Shown: positions 16,450 to 24,304, counted from the first letter of the stretch. The stretch: DNA of 64,000 nucleotides from Streptomyces sp. NBC_00239 (GCF_036194065.1 NZ_CP108095.1:3844001-3908000); one strand, 5' to 3'. Translations and numbers: made by a program. Notes: generated by a model not told the origin, from the sequence alone.

Positions 16450-16485
16450 GAGCCCCGCTCACGGCTGTGGCCGTGAGCGGGGCTC
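16450..16485. terminator. Perfect 16-bp bidirectional hairpin
   Basis: GAGCCCCGCTCACGGC and its exact complement flank a four-base loop. It lies between the plus-strand lysis cassette and the minus-strand endonuclease gene, whose stop is 12 bases away, so it can end both transcripts and marks the left edge of the cargo. Confidence 0.85.
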
Positions 16486-16496
16486 GCTTCGTCTTG

Positions 16497-17300
16497 TCAG
16501 ATCAAGTCGTCAGGGGCGAACGACTCGCCTTCAATGTAATACTTGCGCGCGCTTTCTGAGGTCAGTGCCTTTGGGTACATCACGACATAGCCCGGCAGGA
16601 CCATGATCCGCCAAGGGGATGGCAGTTGAGCGCTCACGAGATGGAAGAATTCATCGGCAGTCATCGCCGGCGTATCGAGAGTTACCTCGAAGTCGGAGTA
16701 GAACTCGACCTTGACCTTGTCTCGGTAATAGGCGTAGCGGAAGAGGTAGGGAAGATTCGTCTTCGCGATGTGAAGCAGGCTCTTTAGGTCAGACTTCCCG
16801 ACGGGCAGCCCTTCTATCAGCCAATCCAGGCGTGCTGGGTACAGCTGGTCAAAATGGTCGGGCTCGAAGAAGGTTGTGTCCCGATTCTGCCCTGGATCAT
16901 TAATCCCGAAGCCATTGTTATTCCAAGGCGCTTCCCCAGCGCCTTGATGCTTCTTGATCAATAGTTCTTCAGGGGTGATGGCGTTGAAATCTTCATCGAC
17001 AGATAGTGCAGTGAACTTGATCTGGTCGAGTTCTGTATTCTCGCGACCTTCCAGCTTCGCCAAGTGTCTGGCCAGGCGCTGAGGCAGCGTCTTGTCCGCC
17101 TTGCCGATGTAAACCAACTTGTCGTGGCGGTAGAGCTGGTACACGCCCTTGCGTGGCGGAAGCTTCGCGATGTTGTCCCGCGTGAGGGGGGCCTTGATGA
17201 GGGCGGCGAGGTGTTCCGCGAGCTGATCGCCGAGTGCCTGGGTGATGCTGAGCTTGAACTCCGCGTAGTTGCCCAGGCCTGCCTGGTCGCCGAGCGTCAT
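16497..17300 (-). CDS. Eco29kI-like GIY-YIG restriction endonuclease
   Basis: 267 residues. The nuclease core is visible: GVY (52-54), VYIG (63-66), R75 and H79 (QRLARH), E111/E112 (TPEELLI) and N127-129, followed by GFGINDPG (130-137) and FDQLYPARLDW, the stretch that marks the Eco29kI restriction enzyme family. Characterised members cut CCGCGG, but the target here is unknown. The loop between the two Tyr motifs is much shorter than in Eco29kI, and there is an extra C-terminal region of about 95 residues. It is divergent from the methyltransferase and visibly less GC-rich than the phage genes, suggesting separate acquisition. No controller protein gene is seen. Confidence 0.85.
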   Translation of the reverse strand: MTLGDQAGLGNYAEFKLSITQALGDQLAEHLAALIKAPLTRDNIAKLPPRKGVYQLYRHDKLVYIGKADKTLPQRLARHLAKLEGRENTELDQIKFTALSVDEDFNAITPEELLIKKHQGAGEAPWNNNGFGINDPGQNRDTTFFEPDHFDQLYPARLDWLIEGLPVGKSDLKSLLHIAKTNLPYLFRYAYYRDKVKVEFYSDFEVTLDTPAMTADEFFHLVSAQLPSPWRIMVLPGYVVMYPKALTSESARKYYIEGESFAPDDLI

Positions 17301-17418
17301 GAGTGACGGCCCCTTCCGTGAGTGATCGCTGTCACCTTAATGGGTGGCACTGGTGGCCATGTGGCGCGTCTTTCTTGAAGTGACCTGATGATCGTCAACT
17401 CCGCGGTATGCTTCGCAC
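17301..17418. promoter_or_regulatory. Divergent promoter region of the restriction-modification genes
   Basis: These 118 bases must hold both promoters. A TATGCT at 17407-17412 ends six bases before the methyltransferase ATG, and no ribosome-binding site precedes that ATG, so the methyltransferase message may be leaderless. The endonuclease side has AAGGGG about 10 bases before its ATG and an imperfect GTGA/TCAC inverted repeat near 17322-17336 that could be an operator. Confidence 0.4.
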
Positions 17419-18738
17419 ATGCCTGAGCTGCGAGAAGAACGCCATGAGGTGGGGACGTGTGTCGAGCTGTTCGCCGGCGGCGGGGGGCTCGCGATGGCTG
17501 TACACGCTGCGGGCTTCCGCCCGCTCCTGGTGAATGAGTACGCCAAGCGGGCGTGCGAGTCCTTGAAGAACAATCCGCCGGACCCCGACGAGCCGGAGAA
17601 GCGTTGGCCGCTCATCCCGGGTGACGTGCGTGACATCGACTTCACCGACCTCGTCACGGACGAGGTCGACGTCCTCGCCGGTGGACCGCCCTGCCAGCCG
17701 TTCAGCCTGGGGGGCGTCCACAAAGGCATGGAAGACGAGCGGAACATGTTCCCGCAAATGTTCCGCGCCATTCGCGAGATGAGACCGAAGGCGGTCATCT
17801 GCGAGAACGTGCGCGGGCTACTTCGACCGTCTTTCAAACCCTATTTCAAATACATCTTGAACGAAATGCGCCTGCCGTTCGTGCAGCGCGACAAGGATGA
17901 TTCGACGTGGGAAGACCACAATGACATCCTTGAAAAGCTGATCGCCAACGACTCGGTTGAACTGTCGGAGCGATACGACGTCAAGGAGATGGAGGTCAAC
18001 GCGGCTGACTACGGTGTTCCGCAGATTCGGAACCGAGTAATCATCGTCGCGTTCCGCGCCGACCTCGGCGTCGATTGGGAGGAGTTCATGCCCAAGGAGA
18101 CGCACTCCGAGGAATCAATGATTCACTCCATGCGCGAAGGCGGACCCTACTGGACGGAACGGCACAAGAACGTGCCTGCCGATGTCCGCAAGCGTGTAAT
18201 CGCGAACCTTCCGAAACTCGACTACGAGAACAAGAAGACCAAGGCAAAGCTGGAGCTTAAGCCGTGGCTCACCCTGCGTGACGCCATCGCGGGAATCGAC
18301 GAGAACGAGGGCAAGCCGCTTCCGTACGTCACGGAAGCCGCTGTCAAGGACAAGCTCTCAGTGGGCGACATCGCCGACCACATTGGGTGGCCCGGAGCTC
18401 GAACCTACGCCGGGCACACCCCGAACGTGCTGGATCGGCCCGCGAAGACCGTAAAGGCGGGTGTGCATGGTGTGCCGGGCGGCGAGTCCGTCATGCAGCT
18501 CGACGACGTCAACTTCGTCAACGCCGGCGGCGGAAACGGATACCGATACATGACCGTGCGGGAGACCGCACGAGTCATGACGTTCCCGGACCGTTGGATT
18601 CTCGACGGGCCGCGGGGAGAGAAGATGCGGCAGTTGGGTAATGCCGTGCCCGTCAAGCTCGGGGCGGCCTTCTCAAAGGCTGTTGCCAACGCTCTCAAGT
18701 CGGTCGGGGCTCTGGAGGACCCGGAGAAGCGGAAGTGA
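17419..18738 (+). CDS. DNA (cytosine-5) methyltransferase of the R-M system
   Basis: 439 residues with the ordered C5 motifs: I FAGGGGL (18-24), IV GGPPCQPFS with catalytic Cys92, VI ENV (129-131), VIII QIRNRVIIV (about 198), and IX/X ending QLGNAVPVKLG (about 413-423). The target-recognition region lies between VIII and IX (about 230-370). It methylates cytosine in the site cut by the adjacent nuclease, protecting host and prophage DNA. It is transcribed away from the nuclease gene; the Vsr gene starts within its stop codon (GTGA). Confidence 0.93.
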   Translation: MPELREERHEVGTCVELFAGGGGLAMAVHAAGFRPLLVNEYAKRACESLKNNPPDPDEPEKRWPLIPGDVRDIDFTDLVTDEVDVLAGGPPCQPFSLGGVHKGMEDERNMFPQMFRAIREMRPKAVICENVRGLLRPSFKPYFKYILNEMRLPFVQRDKDDSTWEDHNDILEKLIANDSVELSERYDVKEMEVNAADYGVPQIRNRVIIVAFRADLGVDWEEFMPKETHSEESMIHSMREGGPYWTERHKNVPADVRKRVIANLPKLDYENKKTKAKLELKPWLTLRDAIAGIDENEGKPLPYVTEAAVKDKLSVGDIADHIGWPGARTYAGHTPNVLDRPAKTVKAGVHGVPGGESVMQLDDVNFVNAGGGNGYRYMTVRETARVMTFPDRWILDGPRGEKMRQLGNAVPVKLGAAFSKAVANALKSVGALEDPEKRK

Positions 18739-19538
18739 CTCAAGCCGCAGGCGATCAGCAGAGGCGTTGGAAGGATCAGATGCCTCCCGATCGGGCGTGG
18801 AAGCCGAGAGAGGGGATGAGCCGGGACGCCCGAGCGGCTGAGCAGGACCGTGCCGCTGGCGGCCGCCTCACCCGTGCGGTCGACATCGGCAAAGGCCGGT
18901 ACGCGCGTGCGTCTGTCGCGCTGCGTCTCTACCGCAGCACCCGCCGCATCCGTGCCTACCTACGGTGGTCGCAGGAGGGCGAGACACACGAACGGTATGT
19001 CGGCGAGGTGGACGCCGCGACTCGCGCTGCGAACCTCGCGCAGGCATGGGAGATAGCTCATGCCGCCGGTTACGTGACGACCGAGACCGTTCCCCCCCAG
19101 TCGTGGGCGTCCTCCCCCGCTTCCCGTGCCGTCATGTCCGCCAATAAGGGACGAGACACAAAGCCCGAGAAGCTGTTGCGGTCCGTACTCCACAGACACG
19201 GACTGAGATACCGCGTGGGCGTCAGGCCGATTCCCGACCTGCGCCGGACCGCCGACGTAGTTTTCACCAAAGCTCGCGTGGCTGTCTTCGTCGATGGCTG
19301 CTACTGGCACGGCTGCCCGGAACACCACCGGCCCGCCAAAAAGGGTGCGGCGTTCTGGCAGGAGAAGATCGCCGGCAATCGAGCCCGGGATGCCGAGACC
19401 AACGAGGCGCTGCGGAAGGCCGGTTGGCTCGTCGTCCGGGTCTGGGAACACGAAGATCCGCAGCAAGCCGCGCAGCAGGTGATCGAGGCAGTGCGGTCGA
19501 GAGAAAAGGCACCGCTGAGCGTCGACGACCAAGGCTGA
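18735..19538 (+). CDS. Vsr-type (very short patch repair) endonuclease with N-terminal extension
   Basis: 267 residues from GTG 18735. Residues 135-260 are a complete Vsr domain: MSANKGRDTKPEKLLR, HGLRYRVGVRPIPDLRRTAD with the catalytic Asp region, VFVDGCYWHGCPEH with the His/Cys zinc site, FWQEKIAGNRARD and GWLVVRVWEHE. Vsr nicks 5' of T in T:G mismatches left by deamination of 5-methylcytosine, which fits its coupling to a C5 methyltransferase. Residues 1-130 are an extra, basic domain (GRYARASVALRLYRSTRRIRAY region) absent from E. coli Vsr, of unknown function and possibly DNA-binding. Confidence 0.85.
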   Translation: MTQAAGDQQRRWKDQMPPDRAWKPREGMSRDARAAEQDRAAGGRLTRAVDIGKGRYARASVALRLYRSTRRIRAYLRWSQEGETHERYVGEVDAATRAANLAQAWEIAHAAGYVTTETVPPQSWASSPASRAVMSANKGRDTKPEKLLRSVLHRHGLRYRVGVRPIPDLRRTADVVFTKARVAVFVDGCYWHGCPEHHRPAKKGAAFWQEKIAGNRARDAETNEALRKAGWLVVRVWEHEDPQQAAQQVIEAVRSREKAPLSVDDQG

Positions 19539-19558
19539 CCCTCACCAGCTCTCAGCGC

Positions 19559-19605
19559 GCCCCGCTCTCCGACCCCGTGTCGGAAAGCGGGGCCTCTTGT
19601 TGTTG
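19559..19605 (+). terminator. Terminator after Vsr gene
   Basis: GCCCCGCT and AGCGGGGC arms (19559-19566, 19586-19593) with an inner CCGA/TCGG pair, followed by a T-rich stretch (CTCTTGTTGTTG). It closes the methyltransferase-Vsr transcript. Confidence 0.75.
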
Positions 19606-19749
19606 TCCTACGGTTTCCACCCGCCAGACCTCCACACCTGCGGCGCGCCATGGGTACCGTTCTGAGGTATGAGCCCCGACGGATGGAGAACGGATGCCTC
19701 GCCGACCGCTTGAACGCCGCCGTCGCCTCACCGCGAGGGGGGCGCGTTG

Positions 19750-20979
19750 ATGTTGGAAGAAGCCGAGGAGATCGGCCGCCGCGCCCGTCGCGCACGGCTC
19801 CGTCTCGGGATGCCCCAGGCCGACCTCGCCGTCGCCTTGGGGAAGTCTCAGGGGTGGGTATCGAAGATGGAACGCGGCCTGATCGAGCTTGACCGCGTCG
19901 GCCTGCTTAATCTGGTTGCGGCTGAGCTACACGTACATCCGAATGACCTCATCGGGCGCCCGTACAGCAGCTCACCGAATGAGAATCAGTGGCAGGTCGC
20001 GGCTTCGTCCATCCTGCGTGAGCTGCGCCGCTACGACCTTGCGCCGGTGTTCGAAGGAACGCCACGACCTGCGCGGGAGTTGTGGCAGGAAGCAACCCGC
20101 TTGCACCGTCTGCGAGACGCCGCGGCCAACACCGCGATCATGCAGGTTCTCCCCGACCTGTTCCGCGAATCACGCGCCCTTGCCGAGGCGACCACCGGCC
20201 ACGAGCAGGAAGAGGCGTACGCCATCTACGCCGTGTGCTGCAAGTTCGCGCACACAGCCGCTCACGCCCTCGGCCACCCCGAGCTCGTCGCCATGTCGTG
20301 CGAGCGCGCCGCATGGTCAGCTCGGCTGTCCGGAGACTCCGTCATGCCCGCCGTCGCCGATTGGATGCGGGTATGGGACATGTGGGCAACTGCCGATTGG
20401 GAAGATGCCGTTGCCCTATCTGACAAGGCGATCAGCAGTGTTCAGGAAGGTTTCGACCAAGGCGAGCCGCTAGCCCTCCGCGCGTGGGGATCACTGCAAC
20501 TGCGCGCCGCCGTCTCCGCAGCGCGCGGCGGTCGGAAGTCCGAGGCCAAGGACCGAATCAAGCACGCCAAAACTGCCGCAAAGCGGTTGGGGCAGTACGC
20601 AGGTCCACCGGTGTACGACCGTCACTCACTGACGTTCTCCCCGGGCAACGTGCAGATCCACGCCATCAGCGTGGCGCTGGAGATGCGCGAGCAGCGGGAC
20701 GCCCTGGCCATAAGCCGGCGCACCGACCCGGCACTGATCGCGGCGCTTCCCAACTCGCGACAAGGTCACCACCACATGGACCTTGCCCGCGCATGGCTCT
20801 GGGATGGCAACCGCGACAAGGCATTGACCGAGTTGGAGACCGCCGAGCGGATCGCCCCGCAGCTCATCCGCAACCATCCGATCGCCCGGTCAACCCTGCG
20901 TGGCATCGTGTACGCCGAACGGGCAGTCACTCGCGAGAAGCTGCGCCGCATGTCGGACCGCTTCCACCTCGACGGCTGA
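19750..20979 (+). CDS. XRE-family regulator with TPR-like C-terminal region
   Basis: 409 residues. ATG 19750 is preferred over the overlapping TTG 19747, with GAGGGGGG just upstream. Residues 5-65 are a helix-turn-helix (RRARRARLRLGMPQADLA, SQGWVSKMERG). The remaining 340 residues are helical tetratricopeptide-like repeats rich in Ala/Trp (for example MPAVADWMRVWDMWATADWEDA). This plan is common in Streptomyces regulators that bind a peptide or small ligand. It heads a co-directional block ending with a NUDIX gene and probably controls it. Ligand and operator are unknown. Confidence 0.8.
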   Translation: MLEEAEEIGRRARRARLRLGMPQADLAVALGKSQGWVSKMERGLIELDRVGLLNLVAAELHVHPNDLIGRPYSSSPNENQWQVAASSILRELRRYDLAPVFEGTPRPARELWQEATRLHRLRDAAANTAIMQVLPDLFRESRALAEATTGHEQEEAYAIYAVCCKFAHTAAHALGHPELVAMSCERAAWSARLSGDSVMPAVADWMRVWDMWATADWEDAVALSDKAISSVQEGFDQGEPLALRAWGSLQLRAAVSAARGGRKSEAKDRIKHAKTAAKRLGQYAGPPVYDRHSLTFSPGNVQIHAISVALEMREQRDALAISRRTDPALIAALPNSRQGHHHMDLARAWLWDGNRDKALTELETAERIAPQLIRNHPIARSTLRGIVYAERAVTREKLRRMSDRFHLDG

Positions 20980-21034
20980 GTGCGGTATTCCTCCGGTTCA
21001 TATTGGGCTGCTATCCGCGTCCTAACTTCGGGGC

Positions 21035-21472
21035 ATGGCCGAACAGACCGCAGTGCAACGCCCGGCGCATGAAGCGCAGTTACGCGCGGGCGACCCGTTC
21101 CATCCACGCTTGGGTGACCTCGCCGCCGACCTCGCCAAGGGCGGGAACATCGGTGTCGTGGTCACTCTGCCGAGCGACACCTCAGCGTCGTACCACCTGC
21201 GTCCCCCGGGCGGTGGCCCGGAATGGTCCGCCCGCGCAGACGGTACGACGCTGCGCCCCGTTCCGGCGAAGCCCACCCACATCACGCCCATGCAGGGTGA
21301 TGTGATCTACGACCACAGGGCCGAGCAGGCCGCCCTACCGGTTGTGATCCAGAACGAGGACGGCGGCTCTACTGAGTCCGTACTCATCCTCACCCCGAGT
21401 CAGGTCGAGCTGTACTACATCCAGCTCGGGCAGCTCATCGAGCGCCGCGAAGAAGCGAGGGGCGCGCGGTGA
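21035..21472 (+). CDS. Conserved-looking protein of unknown function
   Basis: 145 residues. No motif is recognised. An acidic/mixed N-terminus (LRAGDPFHPRLGDLAADLAKGG) precedes beta-strand-like segments (GVVVTLPSDTSASYHLRP) and a C-terminal helix LYYIQLGQLIERREEARG. The 55 bases before it hold no clear ribosome-binding site. Proteins of this kind often follow TPR-type XRE regulators in Streptomyces, which suggests a functional link. The next gene overlaps by 4 bases. Confidence 0.6.
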   Translation: MAEQTAVQRPAHEAQLRAGDPFHPRLGDLAADLAKGGNIGVVVTLPSDTSASYHLRPPGGGPEWSARADGTTLRPVPAKPTHITPMQGDVIYDHRAEQAALPVVIQNEDGGSTESVLILTPSQVELYYIQLGQLIERREEARGAR

Positions 21473-21975
21473 GCGCGCGCGTGCTGACGCTCGCCCCGCC
21501 GGCGTCAGCACGACCACTTGCGCAGACCGCCCTCGCGTACCGGTGCGAGACAACGGCAACTGACCTCACTGGCTCCCGCGAGGTACTGCTCGCTGTCTAT
21601 CGCGCTAGTACACCGCGCCTCGCCGCCCGATGGCTGCGAGTCGAGGCTGAACGGCTCGCGCGCCGATTGTCTCTCGATCCTCAGTCATCGGCCCTGCGGG
21701 ACGCCCCGCTCTCGATTGTCGATCCGGCCTATCCACGGCCCGACGATGCCCTACGCGCTTGGCGCCACAGCGAAACCGAGTACGAGCGGGCGATACGCGT
21801 GCTCAGCGCCGGCGACGCCTATCTGATCAGCGTCAGCGACTACGACGCCCGGTACTGCCTGAACGTCTACCCCGTTCCGGCTCGCGGGCCGTCCGCCCCA
21901 CCGGCGCCCGCAGCGCGTCCCCGCTTCACACTCGGGGGCTTGGGCCGTCATCGCCGAGCGCCGTTTCGCGCCTAA
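21469..21975 (+). CDS. Unknown protein coupled to the preceding gene
   Basis: 168 residues from a GTG inside the previous stop (GTGA). An Arg/Ala-rich, mostly helical middle (APRYRCE... to LARRLSLDP) is followed by WRHSETEYERAIRVLSAGDAYLISVSDYDARY and a Pro-rich basic tail. No family is recognised. The 4-base overlap argues for joint production with the 21035 product. Confidence 0.6.
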   Translation: MSARVLTLAPPASARPLAQTALAYRCETTATDLTGSREVLLAVYRASTPRLAARWLRVEAERLARRLSLDPQSSALRDAPLSIVDPAYPRPDDALRAWRHSETEYERAIRVLSAGDAYLISVSDYDARYCLNVYPVPARGPSAPPAPAARPRFTLGGLGRHRRAPFRA

Positions 21976-22045
21976 CCACCGCCACGCTCCCCACCCCCAC
22001 CGCACCTGTCCTGACCCTTACCGTCCCCCCAAGGGAAGTGAGTCC

Positions 22046-23173
22046 ATGGAACAGTTCGAGCGTGCCCGCCTCGACTCGTATTTCGCGCGCATCTCGCGCA
22101 CCTTCGCACCTCGCGAGCGCCCCGCGTCCTTCTTGATCACCCACCTGCTCCCCGAGCGCCCCTCGTTCGTCCGGGGCATCGGCACGTCAACCGACCTGCG
22201 CGTTGTCCTGCCGAAACCCAAGAGCATCGACCCGGCCGCCCGCCGCACGGTCGAGAAGATGACGCAGTGCGACACCCTGACCCGGGAGATGTTCGAGGAC
22301 CCCGACACTGCGGTTGACTACTTGGAGTCCCGAGCCGCCGGCGAGGACGTCGTCTTGTGCGACGTGGGCGGCTACTTCGCGCCCGCCCTCGACGCCCTGT
22401 GTGATCGCTTCTCCGGTCGCATCCTCGGCGTCGTCGAGGACACCGAGAACGGGCACCGTCGCTACGCCGAGCGGGACAAGCTGCCGTGCCCAGTCGTGTC
22501 CGTGGCCCGCTCACCGCTCAAGGACCCCGAGGACTACCTCGTTGGTCAGAGCGTGGTGTTCTCCACCGAGGCGCTCATGCGCAGCCGCGGCGACATCCTG
22601 CACGGCAGGAACGCTCTGGTCCTGGGGTTCGGCAAACTGGGTTCGAGCATCGCTCGCCTGCTGCACGCCAAGGGCATCAGGGTCACGGTGTACGACATCG
22701 ACCCCGTTCGGACCACACAGGCGCTCTCACAGGGGTTCGGCGTCGCCCGGGACCGTGACACAGCCCTGCACGGCGCCGGACTCGTGCTGTGCGCGACGGG
22801 CAGCGTCTCCTTACGCGGGGAGGACTTCGCGACGCTCAGGAACGGCGCCTACGTCGCAACGGTGACCTCAAGCGAGGACGAGCTCGACCTCGCCGCGCTT
22901 CCCGATGTCTACCAGCAGACCCCGAGCGCGGATCACGTCACGAAGTACCAGACCACCGGGCACTTCTTCTACCTCCTCAACGGAGGGAACGCCGTCAACT
23001 TCCTGCACGGCGCGAGCGTAGGCCCGTTCATCTTCTTGGTTCAGGCCGAAATACTCGCCGGAATCAAGAAGCTCACGCACGGGGAGCTCGGCCACGGTAT
23101 GCACGAGGTCGGCGCCGCCGACAGGGCCACCATCGCCGCTACGTGGCTCGACTTCTTCAACCGCAATCAGTAG
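22046..23173 (+). CDS. S-adenosylhomocysteine-hydrolase-like NAD-binding protein
   Basis: 375 residues with AAGGGAAGTGA upstream. A Rossmann fold starts at VLGFGKLGSSIARLL (about 192). The region before it follows the SAHH plan: EDTENGHRRY where SAHH has EETxTGVxRLY, and SPLKDPEDYLVG (156-167) where SAHH has SVTKxxFDNxYG, so equivalents of the catalytic Lys and Asp (K159, D163) seem kept. The N-terminal substrate-binding region is divergent and the protein is about 100 residues shorter than SAHH. A true SAHH is therefore unlikely; an NAD-dependent hydrolase/dehydrogenase acting on a related nucleoside is my inference. A NUDIX gene follows 14 bases after its stop. Confidence 0.75.
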   Translation: MEQFERARLDSYFARISRTFAPRERPASFLITHLLPERPSFVRGIGTSTDLRVVLPKPKSIDPAARRTVEKMTQCDTLTREMFEDPDTAVDYLESRAAGEDVVLCDVGGYFAPALDALCDRFSGRILGVVEDTENGHRRYAERDKLPCPVVSVARSPLKDPEDYLVGQSVVFSTEALMRSRGDILHGRNALVLGFGKLGSSIARLLHAKGIRVTVYDIDPVRTTQALSQGFGVARDRDTALHGAGLVLCATGSVSLRGEDFATLRNGAYVATVTSSEDELDLAALPDVYQQTPSADHVTKYQTTGHFFYLLNGGNAVNFLHGASVGPFIFLVQAEILAGIKKLTHGELGHGMHEVGAADRATIAATWLDFFNRNQ

Positions 23174-23187
23174 GGAGACACCGCACC

Positions 23188-23736
23188 ATGCCGATCACGG
23201 CACAGCACGTACGCGAGACCCTCGACGCCTATCTCGACCAGCACCCGGCGGACAAGGACCCGCTTGCGCCTCTCTCCGAGACGCTCGACGTCGCGGGCGA
23301 CACCATCGGGTCACGGAAGGAGTTTCGAGGCCACGCCACGGCCGGCGCAATCCTGCTCCGCGCCGACGGTCGCGTGCTCACCATCGAGCACCGCGCCCTA
23401 CAGAAGTGGCTCTTGCCGGGTGGCCACATCGAGACGGACGACGACACGCTGCTCGACGCAGCGCTGCGCGAGCTGACCGAAGAGACGGGCATCCGGGCCG
23501 AGCAGGTCGAGGTCGTCGGCGACGGTCCGCTGCACATCGACGCTCACGTCATCCCGGCGAACGACGCCAAGGGTGAACCCGAGCACATGCACTTCGACTT
23601 CCGGTTCCTGTTCCGCACCACGGTGGAGGCGGTCGAGCTCCAGGAGGAGGAAGTCACCAACTTCTCGTGGCAGTTCGCGGACACGCTCACCGCAGAGCCC
23701 CTGCGTAGTCGCGTCCTCGCTGCCGCGCGCGGCTGA
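23188..23736 (+). CDS. NUDIX hydrolase
   Basis: 182 residues with a TAGGGAG site upstream. The NUDIX box spans residues 78-102: PGGHIET, then AALRELTEETGI; the first Glu of the consensus is replaced by an Asp run and the spacing is one residue longer, but the REL-EE core (94-99) is complete. The family hydrolyses nucleoside diphosphates linked to another group. Residues 1-45 form a helical N-terminal extension. Co-transcription with the SAHH-like gene suggests nucleotide salvage, detoxification or signal turnover; no substrate can be read from the sequence. Confidence 0.88.
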   Translation: MPITAQHVRETLDAYLDQHPADKDPLAPLSETLDVAGDTIGSRKEFRGHATAGAILLRADGRVLTIEHRALQKWLLPGGHIETDDDTLLDAALRELTEETGIRAEQVEVVGDGPLHIDAHVIPANDAKGEPEHMHFDFRFLFRTTVEAVELQEEEVTNFSWQFADTLTAEPLRSRVLAAARG

Positions 23737-23812
23737 CCGAGCAGCGCCCCCGACCGGGCTCGCTGCGGCCGTACTCGTGCTCCCCCACGGGGCCGCGGCG
23801 TCCCGCCGTGCC

Positions 23813-23854
23813 CGTCCGCTCGTCGCCCCATCCCCCGAGGGTGGCGAGCGGACG
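23813..23854. terminator. Hairpin between convergent NUDIX and GntR genes
   Basis: CGTCCGCTCG and CGAGCGGACG are exact complements 22 bases apart, with further pairing inside (CGCC/GGTG). The GntR stop codon is two bases from the right arm, so this is a shared terminator. Confidence 0.7.
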
Positions 23855-23855
23855 G

Positions 23856-24134
23856 TTACTCGGCCTTGGGTGCTGCGCTCCGGTCGAGGACGAACGTTCC
23901 GCGCTGCGGCACGGTGTGCACATACCCCTCGGTGCGCAGGTAGTCGACGGCGTGGCGAGCGGTATCTCGCGCGACCCCGAACTCGCCCTTCATCGCCGAC
24001 TCGGACGGGATTCGCCGCCCGACGGGCAGTTTCCCGCTCTCGATGTCCTCGATCACGAATCGCGCGATCTGCACGTAAACCGGGGTCGCCGACCCATGGT
24101 CGACCTCTCGCGCGGGTCCTTCAGTCACTGCCAT
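23856..24134 (-). CDS. Short GntR-family transcriptional regulator
   Basis: 92 residues from ATG 24134 (an upstream in-frame ATG at 24161 would add nine). It holds only the GntR winged helix: YVQIARFVIEDIESGKLPVG, RIPSESAMKGEFGVARDTARHAVDYLRTEGYV, PQRGTFVL; there is no effector-binding domain. Short GntR proteins like this regulate transfer or integration genes in Streptomyces mobile elements. It faces away from the 24305 gene, with GGTAGAC repeats in the shared control region, so it probably represses one or both sides. Confidence 0.85.
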   Translation of the reverse strand: MAVTEGPAREVDHGSATPVYVQIARFVIEDIESGKLPVGRRIPSESAMKGEFGVARDTARHAVDYLRTEGYVHTVPQRGTFVLDRSAAPKAE

Positions 24135-24142
24135 GCCAAGAG

Positions 24143-24211
24143 GGTAGACAACTGGCCACATCGCCGAGCGTCGCCGATCGTTGCCGTACGTCGGTAGACG
24201 TAGGTAGACAA
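24143..24211. promoter_or_regulatory. Three GGTAGAC repeats, likely GntR operators
   Basis: GGTAGACAACT (24143), GGTAGACG (24193) and GGTAGACAAGT (24203) lie in the 170-base region between the GntR gene and the divergent 24305 gene, overlapping the GntR start. Copies two and three are spaced 10 bases apart, one helical turn. Self-binding by the adjacent GntR protein is inferred. Confidence 0.5.
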
Positions 24212-24236
24212 GTTGGCTACCGTCGCCAACGAAGAA

Positions 24237-24270
24237 CCCCGGCAGGCCGATTAGGCCCGGCCCGCCGGGG
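24237..24270 (+). other. Leader stem-loop before the 24305 gene
   Basis: CCCCGGC (24237-24243) pairs exactly with GCCGGGG (24264-24270), with further pairing possible in between. It lies about 35 bases before the start codon and leaves the ribosome-binding GAGGAG free; it could affect message stability or translation. No known riboswitch class is recognised. Confidence 0.35.
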
Positions 24271-24304
24271 GCCGAACATCACCAGCTTTCGAGGAGCTGA
24301 CGAC

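Noticed and set aside
16497..17300. Calling the GIY-YIG gene a homing endonuclease
   Set aside because: It carries the Eco29kI-specific GFGINDPG block and is paired with a C5 methyltransferase; no intron or intein is interrupted.
19669..19713. 14-codon peptide upstream of the TPR-XRE regulator as a leader peptide
   Set aside because: No ribosome-binding site or attenuator-like structure supports it.
22046..23173. Calling the SAHH-like gene a true adenosylhomocysteinase (ahcY)
   Set aside because: It is about 100 residues shorter, with a divergent N-terminal substrate region; only parts of the catalytic signature are kept.
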